DNA of 33,642 nt, from NCBI GenBank assembly GCA_009774255.1, contig VSNK01000025.1, forward strand, positions 1 to 33,642. The letters are read 5' to 3'. Made by a program: the position numbers and the translations under genes. This stretch comes from Faecalicatena sp. GTDB lineage: Bacteria > Bacillota > Clostridia > Lachnospirales > Lachnospiraceae. Of the stretch, positions 17,000 through 25,930 are shown one piece after another. Position 1 is the stretch's first letter. Each line of letters begins with the position of its first letter. The notes under the pieces were generated by a model. The model was not told the origin of the DNA, did not search any database, and worked only from the letters and a program-made list of their open reading frames with translations.

Positions 17000-19750
17000 T
17001 CATTTTGTTTCCCTTGCCGCTTGATTCAGTGCATCAATCACGGACTGGTACAGCGGCCCTGCATCCGGAGTCTGCGCAAGCAGCTCTGAGATTGTCATAC
17101 CGTAGGCGAATTTGATCATGGGATTGTCCAGCATTCCCGGTTCTGCCTGTTCAAACATGTCCCGTCCCAGTTCTTCCGCGGCCAGTTCACCTAAAGTGGA
17201 TTCCAGACTGTATTTATCAAACTCCAGGCAGGTATCCGTCTCATATTCATAATGATAGCTTCCGGACCCCAATGTCAGCTCACCGTCTTTCTCCGGAAGG
17301 CACAGCACCGCAGTCGTATTCGCCGGGATCAAAATATCCACACTGATTTTCCCTTCCTTACAGCTCCATGCGCTTTTGATTTTTCCATAAACAGATTCAT
17401 ACTCTGCAGATACTTCGGTCATCCCTTTTGTCAGCATTGGCTGGATACGGATTTTTTTATACCCCGGCTCCATGCTGCGGATACCTGCCGCCTTCTCATA
17501 CAGCCAGCTTCCGATAGATCCATACGCATAGTGATTCAGAGAATTCATGCCCGATTCATCAAAATCCCCGTTTTCCAAAACAGAATTCCAGCGTTCCCAT
17601 ATGGTGGTAGCCCCTTTCTTTACCGCATAGAACCATCCCGGAAAATCTTCTTTCATAAAAATCTCATCCGCCAGCTCATGCTGTCCGTTTTCTGACAGGC
17701 AATGGCACAAGTACGGCGTGCCCACAAATCCTGTTGTCAGGTGGTTATGGTGTTCCCCGATATTCCGGGTTAATGTGCCAAGGATTCTTTCCCTGTACTC
17801 CGGTTTCGCCAGGTCAAAGTGCAGCATCAATACACAGGCTGTCTGTGTCTCGCTTACGAGCCTTCCGCTTGCTGTAATAAATTCCCGGTTGATGGCATCC
17901 CGGATTTTTTCATACAGACCGCCATATGCTTTTTCCTCTACAGTATATCCCAGTTCCGCCGCAGCATCCCGGACAATCCTTGCAGAATACGCATAGTATG
18001 CGTTTGCCACCAGATATTTGTCCGTTCCTCCGGTTCGGTCCGTGCTTCCCGATTCAATGTCCAGGGCCAGCCAGTCGCCATACTGGAACCCGGTCTGCCA
18101 AAGCCCATTTTCCGATGCCCTTGCGTGAATATAATCTACCCAGGCTTTCATCATCGGAAACTGTTCCGTCAGCATTTCTTTATCTCCGTAGACCTGGTAA
18201 AGCGTCCACGGGATAATGGCTGCCGCATCGCTCCACGCCGCGGCTCCCGCCTGATCTCCCAGAATATTGGGAACCACATGGGGCACTCCCCATTCTTTGG
18301 AAGTTTCTGCAGCCATATCCCGAAGCCATTTGCGGAAGAACAGCGCCGTATGAAAATTGTAGGAAGCCGTCCCGCAGAATACCTGTGCGTCTCCCGTCCA
18401 TCCAAGGCGTTCATCCCTCTGTGGGCAGTCGGTCGGAATATCCAGAAAGTTGCCTCTCTGCCCCCACTCGATATTACTCTGCAGCCGGCTGACCAGACGG
18501 TTGTCCGAAGAGAAGATTCCAGTCTGACGCATATCCGTATGCAAGGCACAGGCTGTAAAGTCTTCGGGCGCAACATTTTCCCCGGCGCCTTCTACGCAGA
18601 TATAACGGAATCCGTGGAATGTAAAATGGGGCATCACGGTCATGCCAACCTGTGCGTCTTCATAGAGATATGTATCCGTACATTTGGCGGTTCTTAAGTT
18701 TTCCGTATAGAAATTGCCGTCCTTATCCAGGGTCTCTGCATGCCGGATCACCAATTTCCCACCGTTGGTCTTCGGAAGGCGCACTTCCACAAGTCCTGCC
18801 ATATTCTGCCCGAAGTCAAATACCACCTCTCCTTTTGGCGTGATGATCTTTTCCTGTACGGCAAAACGCCTGGTCACACGGACCGGCTCCGATTCCTGTG
18901 CCACAACCCGTCCGATCCGTTCTGTCTCTTCAAACAGCACCGCATTCCCTGCCTGCTGCTTTCCGATCGTATAATCCTGTGTTTCCCCATGGTAAATTTC
19001 GGAAAAGCGGATCACACCGATCTCCACTGTCCAGTCCGTATCCGTACCGATGGATTCGGTTTCCCCATCCTCATACTCGACCCGCACCATCGCAAGAAGC
19101 GCTGTCCGGTCACCGTAGATGTCCGGTCTTGCGTCAAATCCGAGTTCTCCTTTGTACCATCCGTTTCCTACTGTAATGGCGACCTCATTTTCCTCTGCGA
19201 GTAAAGAAGTGATATCATAAGTCTGATACTGAATCCGGTTGTGGTAGGAAGTCCAGCCCGGAGCCTGAAATGCGTCTCCCGCCTTTTTTTCATTCACACT
19301 TGCCTCATATACCCCGCACGCGGTGGCATACAGCCTGGCCCTCTTCACCTTTTTCGCGGTCGAAAACCTGCGGACGAATACAGGACAGGCTGTTTCTTCT
19401 TTCGGTAATCCGTGGGTGATCCATTTTGCCTTCCAGTTTTCCTCTCCCATCAGTCCGGTCTCAAAGCTTCCGAAAGCCTGCCCCATTTCCCCATGGTTAT
19501 CCCACACACTGACCTGCACCTGATACGGGGTCATAGGGGTTAATTCTCTTCCTCTATAAGGAACCAGCACAGACTGATCGCTCTCTACCCTGCCGCTGTC
19601 CCATATAAATTTCCCCTCGCTTGCCACCAGGATCTGATAGCTTTGCTGGACTACGTTTTGTTTTTTGCTCTCAATCTTCCATGAAAAACGAGGTTTCTCA
19701 TCCATCCCAATTGGATTTTCTCTGTACTCGATCAAAAATTCCCGCAACAT
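17000..19750 (-). CDS. GH78 alpha-L-rhamnosidase (second copy, with helical tail)
   Basis: 916 residues, no signal peptide. Family 78 signs: FDFGQNMAGLVEVRLP (~311-326) and the catalytic motif DCPQRDERLGWTGD (D441, E447, D454), one residue longer than in the first GH78 and common in the family. It is only distantly related to the copy at 6115-8904, so the pair probably has different aglycone or linkage preferences. Residues ~835-916 lie beyond the usual C-terminal beta domain: SLESTLGELAAEELGRDMF, then MTISELLAQTP and a LNQAARETK end. They resemble the GH3 tail at 3788. GAGGA 7 nt before ATG supports the start. It diverges from the third AraC gene, with operator site 4 between them, so it is a likely direct target. 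Confidence 0.94.
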   Translation of the reverse strand: MLREFLIEYRENPIGMDEKPRFSWKIESKKQNVVQQSYQILVASEGKFIWDSGRVESDQSVLVPYRGRELTPMTPYQVQVSVWDNHGEMGQAFGSFETGLMGEENWKAKWITHGLPKEETACPVFVRRFSTAKKVKRARLYATACGVYEASVNEKKAGDAFQAPGWTSYHNRIQYQTYDITSLLAEENEVAITVGNGWYKGELGFDARPDIYGDRTALLAMVRVEYEDGETESIGTDTDWTVEIGVIRFSEIYHGETQDYTIGKQQAGNAVLFEETERIGRVVAQESEPVRVTRRFAVQEKIITPKGEVVFDFGQNMAGLVEVRLPKTNGGKLVIRHAETLDKDGNFYTENLRTAKCTDTYLYEDAQVGMTVMPHFTFHGFRYICVEGAGENVAPEDFTACALHTDMRQTGIFSSDNRLVSRLQSNIEWGQRGNFLDIPTDCPQRDERLGWTGDAQVFCGTASYNFHTALFFRKWLRDMAAETSKEWGVPHVVPNILGDQAGAAAWSDAAAIIPWTLYQVYGDKEMLTEQFPMMKAWVDYIHARASENGLWQTGFQYGDWLALDIESGSTDRTGGTDKYLVANAYYAYSARIVRDAAAELGYTVEEKAYGGLYEKIRDAINREFITASGRLVSETQTACVLMLHFDLAKPEYRERILGTLTRNIGEHHNHLTTGFVGTPYLCHCLSENGQHELADEIFMKEDFPGWFYAVKKGATTIWERWNSVLENGDFDESGMNSLNHYAYGSIGSWLYEKAAGIRSMEPGYKKIRIQPMLTKGMTEVSAEYESVYGKIKSAWSCKEGKISVDILIPANTTAVLCLPEKDGELTLGSGSYHYEYETDTCLEFDKYSLESTLGELAAEELGRDMFEQAEPGMLDNPMIKFAYGMTISELLAQTPDAGPLYQSVIDALNQAARETK

Positions 19751-19785
19751 TGTCTTTTCCTCACTTTCTTTTTCTGTCTAAAGCA

Positions 19786-19843
19786 AATATACCATATCAA
19801 AAGAAAGGATTATTGCAATATCGTCCACATTATTATAAATTTG
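19786..19843 (-). promoter_or_regulatory. Regulon operator/promoter site 4, for the second GH78 gene
   Basis: Gene orientation: half-sites ATTTATAATA (core 19831-19837) and TATTGCAATA (core 19811-19817), 20 bp apart; TATATT -10 (19786-19791) after exactly 19 bp. It shares the intergenic space with the divergent AraC gene, the classic place for an AraC-type binding site. Confidence 0.8.
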
Positions 19844-19846
19844 TCC

Positions 19847-19875
19847 TTGATTATCTGAGATTATTTTCTTATACT
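19847..19875 (+). promoter_or_regulatory. Promoter of the third AraC regulator
   Basis: TTGATT (19847-19852), 17-bp spacer, TATACT (19870-19875), leading to an AAAGGAG ribosome binding site and ATG 19908. Its -35 starts 16 bp past the start of the outer half-site core of site 4, nearly as in the first AraC gene (17 bp), which suggests a conserved divergent unit with autoregulation. Confidence 0.68.
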
Positions 19876-19907
19876 GTTTATAACGATATCTACAAAAGGA
19901 GAGCCAT

Positions 19908-21113
19908 ATGATTACAGATATAAAAGAATTTTGCCATCTGTTTTACAACATGACATCTATTCCGATCAATTACCATAACTTTACAACAAACCAAAGCCAG
20001 TCCTTCCCCGCCATTTTACGCGATCAGTCTATTTTCCGCGGGATGCTGCATGGTTTTAAGAATTTCGAGGATTCTACACAGAATCCGGATTATTTTATCT
20101 CACCATCCTTTAGTTATTTTGGATGGGTCAGGTGTGAGGCTTCAGACTGTGCCATTATCTTAGGTCCTGTTTTCAGCATCCCTTCCTCTGATGTTACACT
20201 ACGGAATTTTATGAAGGAATGGGCCGTCAGCCCGGAGTACCGGCAGGAAATCGCCCAGTTCCTTGCGGATACCCCTGCCGTTTCCTTTAACCGGTTTCTC
20301 TATACATTGGCTCATATCCATCTGTGCCTGAATGACCAATGCCTGGATATCAGCCGTCATTTCCATCTGACGGATACCCGTGCGATCCAGGAATTGTCTG
20401 GCCAGCATTCCGACCAGGTCTATAAGGCAAAAGAAAACCAGAATTATCACAACACCTGGCATTTTGAACAGGAAATGCTGCGTTATATCCAGAATGGCGA
20501 CACGGAGAGTCTAAAAAAGCTGCTGGAACATTCCTCGGAACTGGCAGAGGGCGTCATGGCAGACGACGCCCTCCGGCAGCGGAAAAATATTCTGATCACT
20601 ACGATCGCCCTGGTCATGAGAAGCGCCATAGCCGGAGGCATGGATATGGAACAGGCTTATCAGCTTGCAGATGTCTATATCCAGGAATGTGAGCGCTCAC
20701 AGAGCGTTGTCCATGTCTCTAATCTGGAGTATTCCATGCTCATAGATTTTACGGAAAGGGTATCGCAGAATAAGATCCCGCAGGGAATGTCCCGGGAAAT
20801 ATTCGACTGCATCCAATATATCACCCACCACATCAATGAACCGATCCAGGTCACAGATGTGGCGGAGCACATCGGACGGAGCCGTTCCTATCTCTCCAGC
20901 CATTTTAAAAAAGAACTTGGGTTTGAGATCGGCGGCTTTATCATGAGATGCAAGCTGGAAGAAGCGAAAAGCCTTCTGACCTATTCCGATAAGAGCCTGA
21001 TCGAGATCAGTAATTATCTCTGCTTTTCCAGCCAGTCCTATTTTCAGAATGTATTTAAAAAGAAATATGGGATGACCCCAAAACAGTATCGTGACCAGGC
21101 ACATAAGATTTGA
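19908..21113 (+). CDS. AraC-family transcriptional regulator (paralog 3)
   Basis: 401 residues. C-terminal AraC domain from about residue 290: IQVTDVAEHIGRSRSYLSSHF, then SYFQNVFKKKYGMTPKQYR. The N-terminal ~285-residue effector region shares the LGPVFSIP landmark and spacing with paralog 1, and I do not recognise its ligand. Start fixed by AAAGGAG 6 nt upstream. It diverges from GH78 over operator site 4, and its stop codon is followed within a few bases by site 5, which drives the SGNH gene. With paralog 2 truncated, this and paralog 1 are the intact candidates for reading all six sites. Likely an activator responding to an imported glycoside or product (inference). Confidence 0.94.
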   Translation: MITDIKEFCHLFYNMTSIPINYHNFTTNQSQSFPAILRDQSIFRGMLHGFKNFEDSTQNPDYFISPSFSYFGWVRCEASDCAIILGPVFSIPSSDVTLRNFMKEWAVSPEYRQEIAQFLADTPAVSFNRFLYTLAHIHLCLNDQCLDISRHFHLTDTRAIQELSGQHSDQVYKAKENQNYHNTWHFEQEMLRYIQNGDTESLKKLLEHSSELAEGVMADDALRQRKNILITTIALVMRSAIAGGMDMEQAYQLADVYIQECERSQSVVHVSNLEYSMLIDFTERVSQNKIPQGMSREIFDCIQYITHHINEPIQVTDVAEHIGRSRSYLSSHFKKELGFEIGGFIMRCKLEEAKSLLTYSDKSLIEISNYLCFSSQSYFQNVFKKKYGMTPKQYRDQAHKI

Positions 21114-21117
21114 AATA

Positions 21118-21175
21118 CAAACTTATAATAAAAACGGCAAATTTACAATACTATCCGTAAAAATCCTGCTAAAAT
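21118..21175 (+). promoter_or_regulatory. Regulon operator/promoter site 5, for the SGNH gene
   Basis: Plus strand half-sites ACTTATAATA (core 21124-21130) and ATTTACAATA (core 21144-21150), 20 bp apart; TAAAAT -10 (21170-21175) after exactly 19 bp. It is the only plus-strand site and begins 5 bp after the AraC stop. The gene it drives is broken. Confidence 0.78.
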
Positions 21176-21206
21176 ACAGATACATTATTTTGAAAGGAGG
21201 AACGAC

Positions 21207-21793
21207 ATGATTGATTATTTTAATGCACCGGTTCTTCTTTGATGGAGCAGTTTCCCGTCAACGAGCTGTTGATGTCCGAACAGATGGACATCATCATTTA
21301 TAACCGCGGAGTCGGTGGGTTTACAACGGATGATATGCTCCAAAACCTGGATGTCCAGCTATTTGATACGGAACCTTCCAAAATCTTTATTAACATTGGT
21401 ACAAATGATATCTCCTATTCAGGCGCGCCTTTTGAGGATGTTTTAACATATATGACCCATAATTATGAAGAGATCCTAAAGCAAATAAAAATCCGCCTGC
21501 CGGAGAGTTCCGTATATATGATGGCTTATTATCCAGTCAATGAAGTCGATAAGGTTCCGGAGGGCGAGTGGGGGAAAGACTTATTCGTTAACAGAAATAA
21601 CCATAATCTCCCCATAGCGAATGCCGCCATCCAAAAACTCTCTGAAAAATACGGCTGCCACTATATTGATGTAAATACTGGCCTCACTGATGAATATGGC
21701 AGACTGAAAAAAGAGTTTACCGTAGAAGGCGTACATATGTATGCTAATGCATACCGTGTTATTTTTGAAAATATGAAGCCATATTTAAAATAG
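21207..21793 (+). pseudogene. SGNH/GDSL hydrolase with a small 5' deletion
   Basis: A strong start (AAAGGAGG, 6 nt, ATG 21207) reads MIDYFNAPVLL and stops at TGA 21240. The next frame continues as MEQFPVNELLMSEQMDIIIY, NRGVGGFTTDDML, FINIGTNDIS and VEGVHMYANAY. Intact relatives, as I recall them, read PVLFMGSSLMEQFPVNEL, so about 13 bp carrying the GSS block with the nucleophile Ser is missing. The later blocks (GxND and the Asp/His region near VEGVHM) are intact. A restart at TTG/ATG near 21239 would give 184 residues without the catalytic serine. Probably once a carbohydrate esterase of the regulon; now inactive unless the gap is an assembly error. Confidence 0.8.
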
Positions 21794-21839
21794 CGTTTAA
21801 AAATGAGGTACTGCCACATACCAAATATTTAAACGTGAT

Positions 21840-21877
21840 AAAAGAGCAATCTTTCATTTATGATTGCTCTTTTTCGT
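21840..21877 (+). terminator. Intrinsic terminator after the SGNH gene
   Basis: AAAAGAGCAATC (21840-21851) pairs perfectly with GATTGCTCTTTT (21862-21873) around a 10-nt loop, followed by a T-run. The A-rich left flank means it could serve the convergent small membrane gene too. Confidence 0.88.
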
Positions 21878-21935
21878 ATATTTATTTTCTCTTTTGAATG
21901 CCTTGGGAATACCTGAATCAAAATTTCATTTTTAG

Positions 21936-22217
21936 TTATCTGTGGCTCTTTACCTCATTAATCTTATTCCATAAATAAAATATACTGCCACCTGCCGATA
22001 CCAATAAGCTCATCCCCAGAATGATATCCATCTTTATCATTTCATAAATACCAACAATGATCAATCCCAAAATAATGGCAACAGCACAATAAAAGCATAA
22101 TGTTGGCACGAACAACTTACGATTGCTTTTTTTATCAGACTGAATATATTCTTCTGTCTTTTCCCAAAACAGAAGTTCTGTGATACCGCTGACTACTATT
22201 TCTAAAAAATCTTTCAT
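21936..22217 (-). CDS. Small two-segment membrane protein of unknown function
   Basis: 93 residues. A soluble N-terminal ~35 residues with charged KTEEYIQSDKKSNRK is followed by two likely membrane helices (about 35-60, containing YCAVAIILGLIIVGIY, and 64-85, containing GMSLLVSAGGSIFYLW) and a short basic end. AGGAAGTGA precedes the ATG. It is not recognised. It lies just downstream of the esterase gene on the same strand and converges on the SGNH terminator. Coding use is plausible from the clean membrane pattern and start, but no homolog is known to me. Confidence 0.6.
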   Translation of the reverse strand: MKDFLEIVVSGITELLFWEKTEEYIQSDKKSNRKLFVPTLCFYCAVAIILGLIIVGIYEMIKMDIILGMSLLVSAGGSIFYLWNKINEVKSHR

Positions 22218-22302
22218 GATCTCACTTCCTATAAATCGAATTTATCCTTACCATTCACTATATCACTCACATATTTCACTTACAACTCCATATTTGATCC
22301 CC

Positions 22303-23307
22303 TTATCCCCAGATTTTTTCAAGCCAGGCAACTGCCAGTCTCACCCACTGCATAACCGATTTGTCTGCATGCTGTTCTTTTTGCTGCTGGTATGCAGCAG
22401 CAGCCTCGAACCATGCTGCCACAAAATCCGTAAGATTTTCCGCTTTTGCCGCCTTTGTAAATATTTCCGGAATTGACGCAGGATTTTGTGCATACAATGT
22501 CTTCATAGTCTGCCACTGCTGCAGCATGGTGTACAGGCTTCCTTCCCCGATATTATGTTTCGCCCAGTCTTCATCTGCCAGGCTCATGCCGTGACAGCCA
22601 TCCATGAACAGATGAAGTTCGCAGGGAACACCATTCTCACGACATGCCTTTGCATACAGAACACTGTTCTCCACCGGAACCAGCTCATCCGTCAATGTCT
22701 GCCATAAAAATGCCGGAGGAGTTTTTGCTGTCACATGGTTTTCCAGACTGGCCCAGGCAAGCTGCTCCTCTGATGCGTCTTTTCCAAACAAAGGTTCAAA
22801 ACTTTCCCTATCTGCCTTCTCACCGCTCGTAATGACAGGATAGCATAACAATACCGCATCCGGACGGTTGGAAACATCCCGGCAAGGTTCTTCCGCCAAT
22901 GCAAAATCCCCATAGTGAACCGCAAGGCTGCCGACCAGATGGCCCCCGGCCGAAAAACCGCAGCAGGCGATCCTGTCACTAAGTACCTGCAGTTCCTCTG
23001 CATTACTGCGGATATGGCGTACCGCTCTGGAAATGTCTTTCAGCGGCTGTTTATCAAGCGGCATGATCTGAAACATATTGGTCGTGTATGTCAGCACAAA
23101 CGCCTGATAGCCCTCCTCGAAGAATTTCTTAGCCACAATCTCCCCTTCTGTGGGGCTTACCATGACATATCCCCCGCCTGGGACTACCAGCATAGCAGGG
23201 CGCAGTTCTCCGTCATCATGCAGATAAGCCATAATGTTAGGCAGAAATTCCCCCGCACAAGGATATTGATATTCCTCTTTTTCATATAAACAGATTGTCT
23301 TCGTCAT
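22303..23307 (-). CDS. Alpha/beta hydrolase, acetyl esterase-like
   Basis: 334 residues, cytoplasmic. Oxyanion motif VVPGGGYVMVSP (~41-52), nucleophile elbow CGFSAGGH (Ser ~119), acid in TLTDELVPVENS (~208) and His in DGCHGMSLAD (~240) give a complete catalytic triad of the Aes/BD-FAE esterase group. A further ~70 residues after the fold, helical and Ala/Gln-rich, are unusual. It starts 30 bp after the GH2 stop with GGGAG before the ATG, so it is the second gene of an operon under operator site 6. It probably removes acetyl groups from the imported glycan so that the glycosidases can act. Substrate is inferred. Confidence 0.88.
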   Translation of the reverse strand: MTKTICLYEKEEYQYPCAGEFLPNIMAYLHDDGELRPAMLVVPGGGYVMVSPTEGEIVAKKFFEEGYQAFVLTYTTNMFQIMPLDKQPLKDISRAVRHIRSNAEELQVLSDRIACCGFSAGGHLVGSLAVHYGDFALAEEPCRDVSNRPDAVLLCYPVITSGEKADRESFEPLFGKDASEEQLAWASLENHVTAKTPPAFLWQTLTDELVPVENSVLYAKACRENGVPCELHLFMDGCHGMSLADEDWAKHNIGEGSLYTMLQQWQTMKTLYAQNPASIPEIFTKAAKAENLTDFVAAWFEAAAAYQQQKEQHADKSVMQWVRLAVAWLEKIWG

Positions 23308-23337
23308 TATAATCTCCCTTATTTACCAGTGTATTCA

Positions 23338-25899
23338 TCATATTACTTCAAACTCAACGGTCTGGTCTTTACAATCCTCTGCTGAAAAGACGATTTTTGC
23401 CATCCCCGGCTCTCTTCCCGCGCGGATCACTGCCATGACCTGTCCGTCATAAGTCTCCCACTCGGTATCGTCATAACTTCCCATTGCCTGGGGATCGGCA
23501 TTTCCAAATCCAAGCAGCTCTGCGGCTCCTTCCACATGTACGGATACTCTCTTCTTTTGGAAAAGATTCTCATGCCCTTCTCCGTCTTTCAATACTACGG
23601 TGATAAATGCAAGTTCCCTGCGGGCCGCACTTAATTTTGCCTTATCCGCCCTGGCCTCCAGTTCTACGCTGTCTTTGGCTGTGTCAAGGCAGAAACGCCC
23701 TGCCTCCCGGCCATCCGTGTACGCCACTGCCATCAGGCATCCGGACTGATAGGAAATATCATATACTGCCTCAAAGGTTCCTTTTACGGACTTCTTCCCG
23801 CAGGATTTCCCATTCAGGAACAGCTCCACCTCATCTGCGTCCGCATAGACATCCACAGCGGCGCTCTCTCCTTCATATCCCGGCCAGGTCCAGCTTGCGA
23901 TATTGTCCTTCCACATCCACGGCGTAACCGAAGGTTTCTGTCCGTTACGGTTGATCCTGCGTACTGCGATATAGGGGTCTTTCCGGAGTCCATATACAAT
24001 CTCCCGGAAATAACTGATCGGCCTGCGGTATCCGATCAGGTCGAGATCCCCGATATATGCGGTCCGGTCCGGCCAATGGCTGGTAAAATTTTCTGTCCCG
24101 TCATAATGGAAAATGCCGCATCCGGCCTCCCCCAGATAATCATATCCCGTCCAGGTCATGTCGCCGATCACATGAGGGTTGCTCTTTACGATATCCCACA
24201 GGCGCACAATATCTGCCGGAAATGTTTCTGTCCCCAATACAACCCGGTTCGGATGCCGTTCCTTTTCTGCCTCGTGAAGCGCGGTCAAATAATTATATCC
24301 GGCAATGTCCGTGACAGAAACATATTCTTCGATCATCTCCGCAAGGATCGGGCTGGTGGCGATGGCATCTGCCAGAGGCCCTGTCATCACAGACATCATA
24401 CCATTCAATGCGTCGGCCCCGCCGCCTTCATTTCCTGCGGATGTCTGCTCTGTATCGGTTCCGCCATTCTCATTTCCTGCGGATGCCGGTTCTGTGTCTG
24501 CCTCACCTGCGCCCTCCTGTCCTGCTGCCATACTCGCAGCCAGCTCCTCCTGGCTGATCCCCATAGCCTGTGCCAGGATTTCCCCAAGCCTGGCCTGTCC
24601 GGCCAGCATGCCGTTGACAGCGCTGACCGTATAACGGGTATCATCGAGCTGCTTGATTTTCTCATTGATCCTGCGGTTCGTCTGCGCCCCTTTCGCGCTT
24701 CCGGCTTCCTGAATCTCATTTCCCGTACTATACAGGATCACAGACGGATGATTGAAGTCCTTCTCCACCATCCGCTTTACATCCTCCTCCCAGGCATCCT
24801 CAAATACCGTGGAGTAATCATGGACATTTTTTTGGCGTGTCCATACATCCGAAAATTCATCCATCACATACATGCCCAACCTGTCGCAGACTTCGAGCAT
24901 CGTTTTTCCGATTGGCTGATGGGAGCTTCGGATGCAGTTGAAGCCAGCTTCCTTCAGCAGGCGGATCTTCCGTTCATCCGCATCCGGATATGCCGCCGCT
25001 CCAAGGATGCCGTTATCCAGATGGATACAGGCTCCCCTTAGCTTGACTTCCTGTCCGTTCACCCTCAGTCCTGTGTGTGCCGAAAGCTCCAGCCTCCGGA
25101 TTCCAAAGACAGTCCTGTCTTCATCCAATACCTCATCGTCACAAACCGCCCGGACAGAACAGGTATACAGATCCGGATGCTCCGCGCTCCACAGCCTGGG
25201 TTCACAGATTGGTATCCTTTGTCTGGATATCAGGCTTTCCCCTGCAAATGCCGTGACCGGAATCTTAGATTTCGCGATCTCCTCTCCCATCCCGTCACAG
25301 ATGACTGTCTCAATCCATACCTTTGGATTCCTCCGTCCCTGATTGCAAAGAGAGATCTCTACGGCAATGACCGCTTCTGTTTCGCTGATATCCGGTGCGG
25401 ATACTTTCAAGCTGTCTGCTTCAAAATAAATCTCCCCGCCGACCAGCAGGTTCACATCCCTGTAAATCCCTCCGCCGCAATACCAGCGGGAGGTCTCCTC
25501 CATGTTGTCTGCCACTACACGGATCTCATTCATTTCACCATAGTTTAAAAATTGCCCCAATGAAATATAAAAGTTGGAATATCCATTCCGGCATCCTCCC
25601 GCATAGTCTCCATTTACATAAACTTTCGGATAATTGGAAACCCCTTCAAACTCCATGAGCAGGGTTTTTCCTTCCCATTCGGCGGGCACGTCCAGTTTTC
25701 TGGTATAGGTATAAAGCCCTCCCGGATAAAATCCTGTCTGATTCCGATTCTTTGTATCCGGTGTCCTCTCTTCATGGATCATGGCGTCATGGGGCAGCTC
25801 CACTGCGTTCTGGTCTTCTCCATGGTTCTCAAAAGACTCGATCATGGATACTAATTTACTTTTCACTTCCCAGCCATCATTGAATTTTTGTCGTAACAT
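23338..25899 (-). CDS. GH2 beta-glycosidase with an inserted low-complexity segment
   Basis: 853 residues from ATG 25899 (GGAG 8 nt upstream). A frame to 25929 exists, but its start would lie at the -10 of site 6, so it is rejected. Sugar-binding and jelly-roll N-terminal domains lead into the TIM barrel with acid/base STGNE (E395) and nucleophile LGTETF (E558), then beta domains. It is of the beta-galactosidase/beta-glucuronidase superfamily; exact sugar unknown. Between the two catalytic Glu residues is an inserted stretch (~430-530) with a Gly/Glu/Asn-rich tandem repeat (ADTEPASAGNENGG then TDTEQTSAGNEGGG). No signal peptide. First gene of the GH2-esterase operon. Confidence 0.92.
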   Translation of the reverse strand: MLRQKFNDGWEVKSKLVSMIESFENHGEDQNAVELPHDAMIHEERTPDTKNRNQTGFYPGGLYTYTRKLDVPAEWEGKTLLMEFEGVSNYPKVYVNGDYAGGCRNGYSNFYISLGQFLNYGEMNEIRVVADNMEETSRWYCGGGIYRDVNLLVGGEIYFEADSLKVSAPDISETEAVIAVEISLCNQGRRNPKVWIETVICDGMGEEIAKSKIPVTAFAGESLISRQRIPICEPRLWSAEHPDLYTCSVRAVCDDEVLDEDRTVFGIRRLELSAHTGLRVNGQEVKLRGACIHLDNGILGAAAYPDADERKIRLLKEAGFNCIRSSHQPIGKTMLEVCDRLGMYVMDEFSDVWTRQKNVHDYSTVFEDAWEEDVKRMVEKDFNHPSVILYSTGNEIQEAGSAKGAQTNRRINEKIKQLDDTRYTVSAVNGMLAGQARLGEILAQAMGISQEELAASMAAGQEGAGEADTEPASAGNENGGTDTEQTSAGNEGGGADALNGMMSVMTGPLADAIATSPILAEMIEEYVSVTDIAGYNYLTALHEAEKERHPNRVVLGTETFPADIVRLWDIVKSNPHVIGDMTWTGYDYLGEAGCGIFHYDGTENFTSHWPDRTAYIGDLDLIGYRRPISYFREIVYGLRKDPYIAVRRINRNGQKPSVTPWMWKDNIASWTWPGYEGESAAVDVYADADEVELFLNGKSCGKKSVKGTFEAVYDISYQSGCLMAVAYTDGREAGRFCLDTAKDSVELEARADKAKLSAARRELAFITVVLKDGEGHENLFQKKRVSVHVEGAAELLGFGNADPQAMGSYDDTEWETYDGQVMAVIRAGREPGMAKIVFSAEDCKDQTVEFEVI
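24428..24511. repeat. 42-bp imperfect tandem repeat inside the GH2 gene
   Basis: TCATTTCCTGCGGATG occurs at 24428 and again at 24470, a 42-bp (14-codon) period. It encodes the two SAGNE-containing units in the loop between the catalytic residues. The copies differ at several bases, so the duplication is not brand new. Confidence 0.75.
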
Positions 25900-25930
25900 A
25901 TTATTGCTCCTTTCACTATATACTGTCATG

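Noticed and set aside
24076..25041. 321-codon plus-strand frame opposite the GH2 gene
   Set aside because: Antisense shadow; the GH2 reading carries both catalytic motifs.
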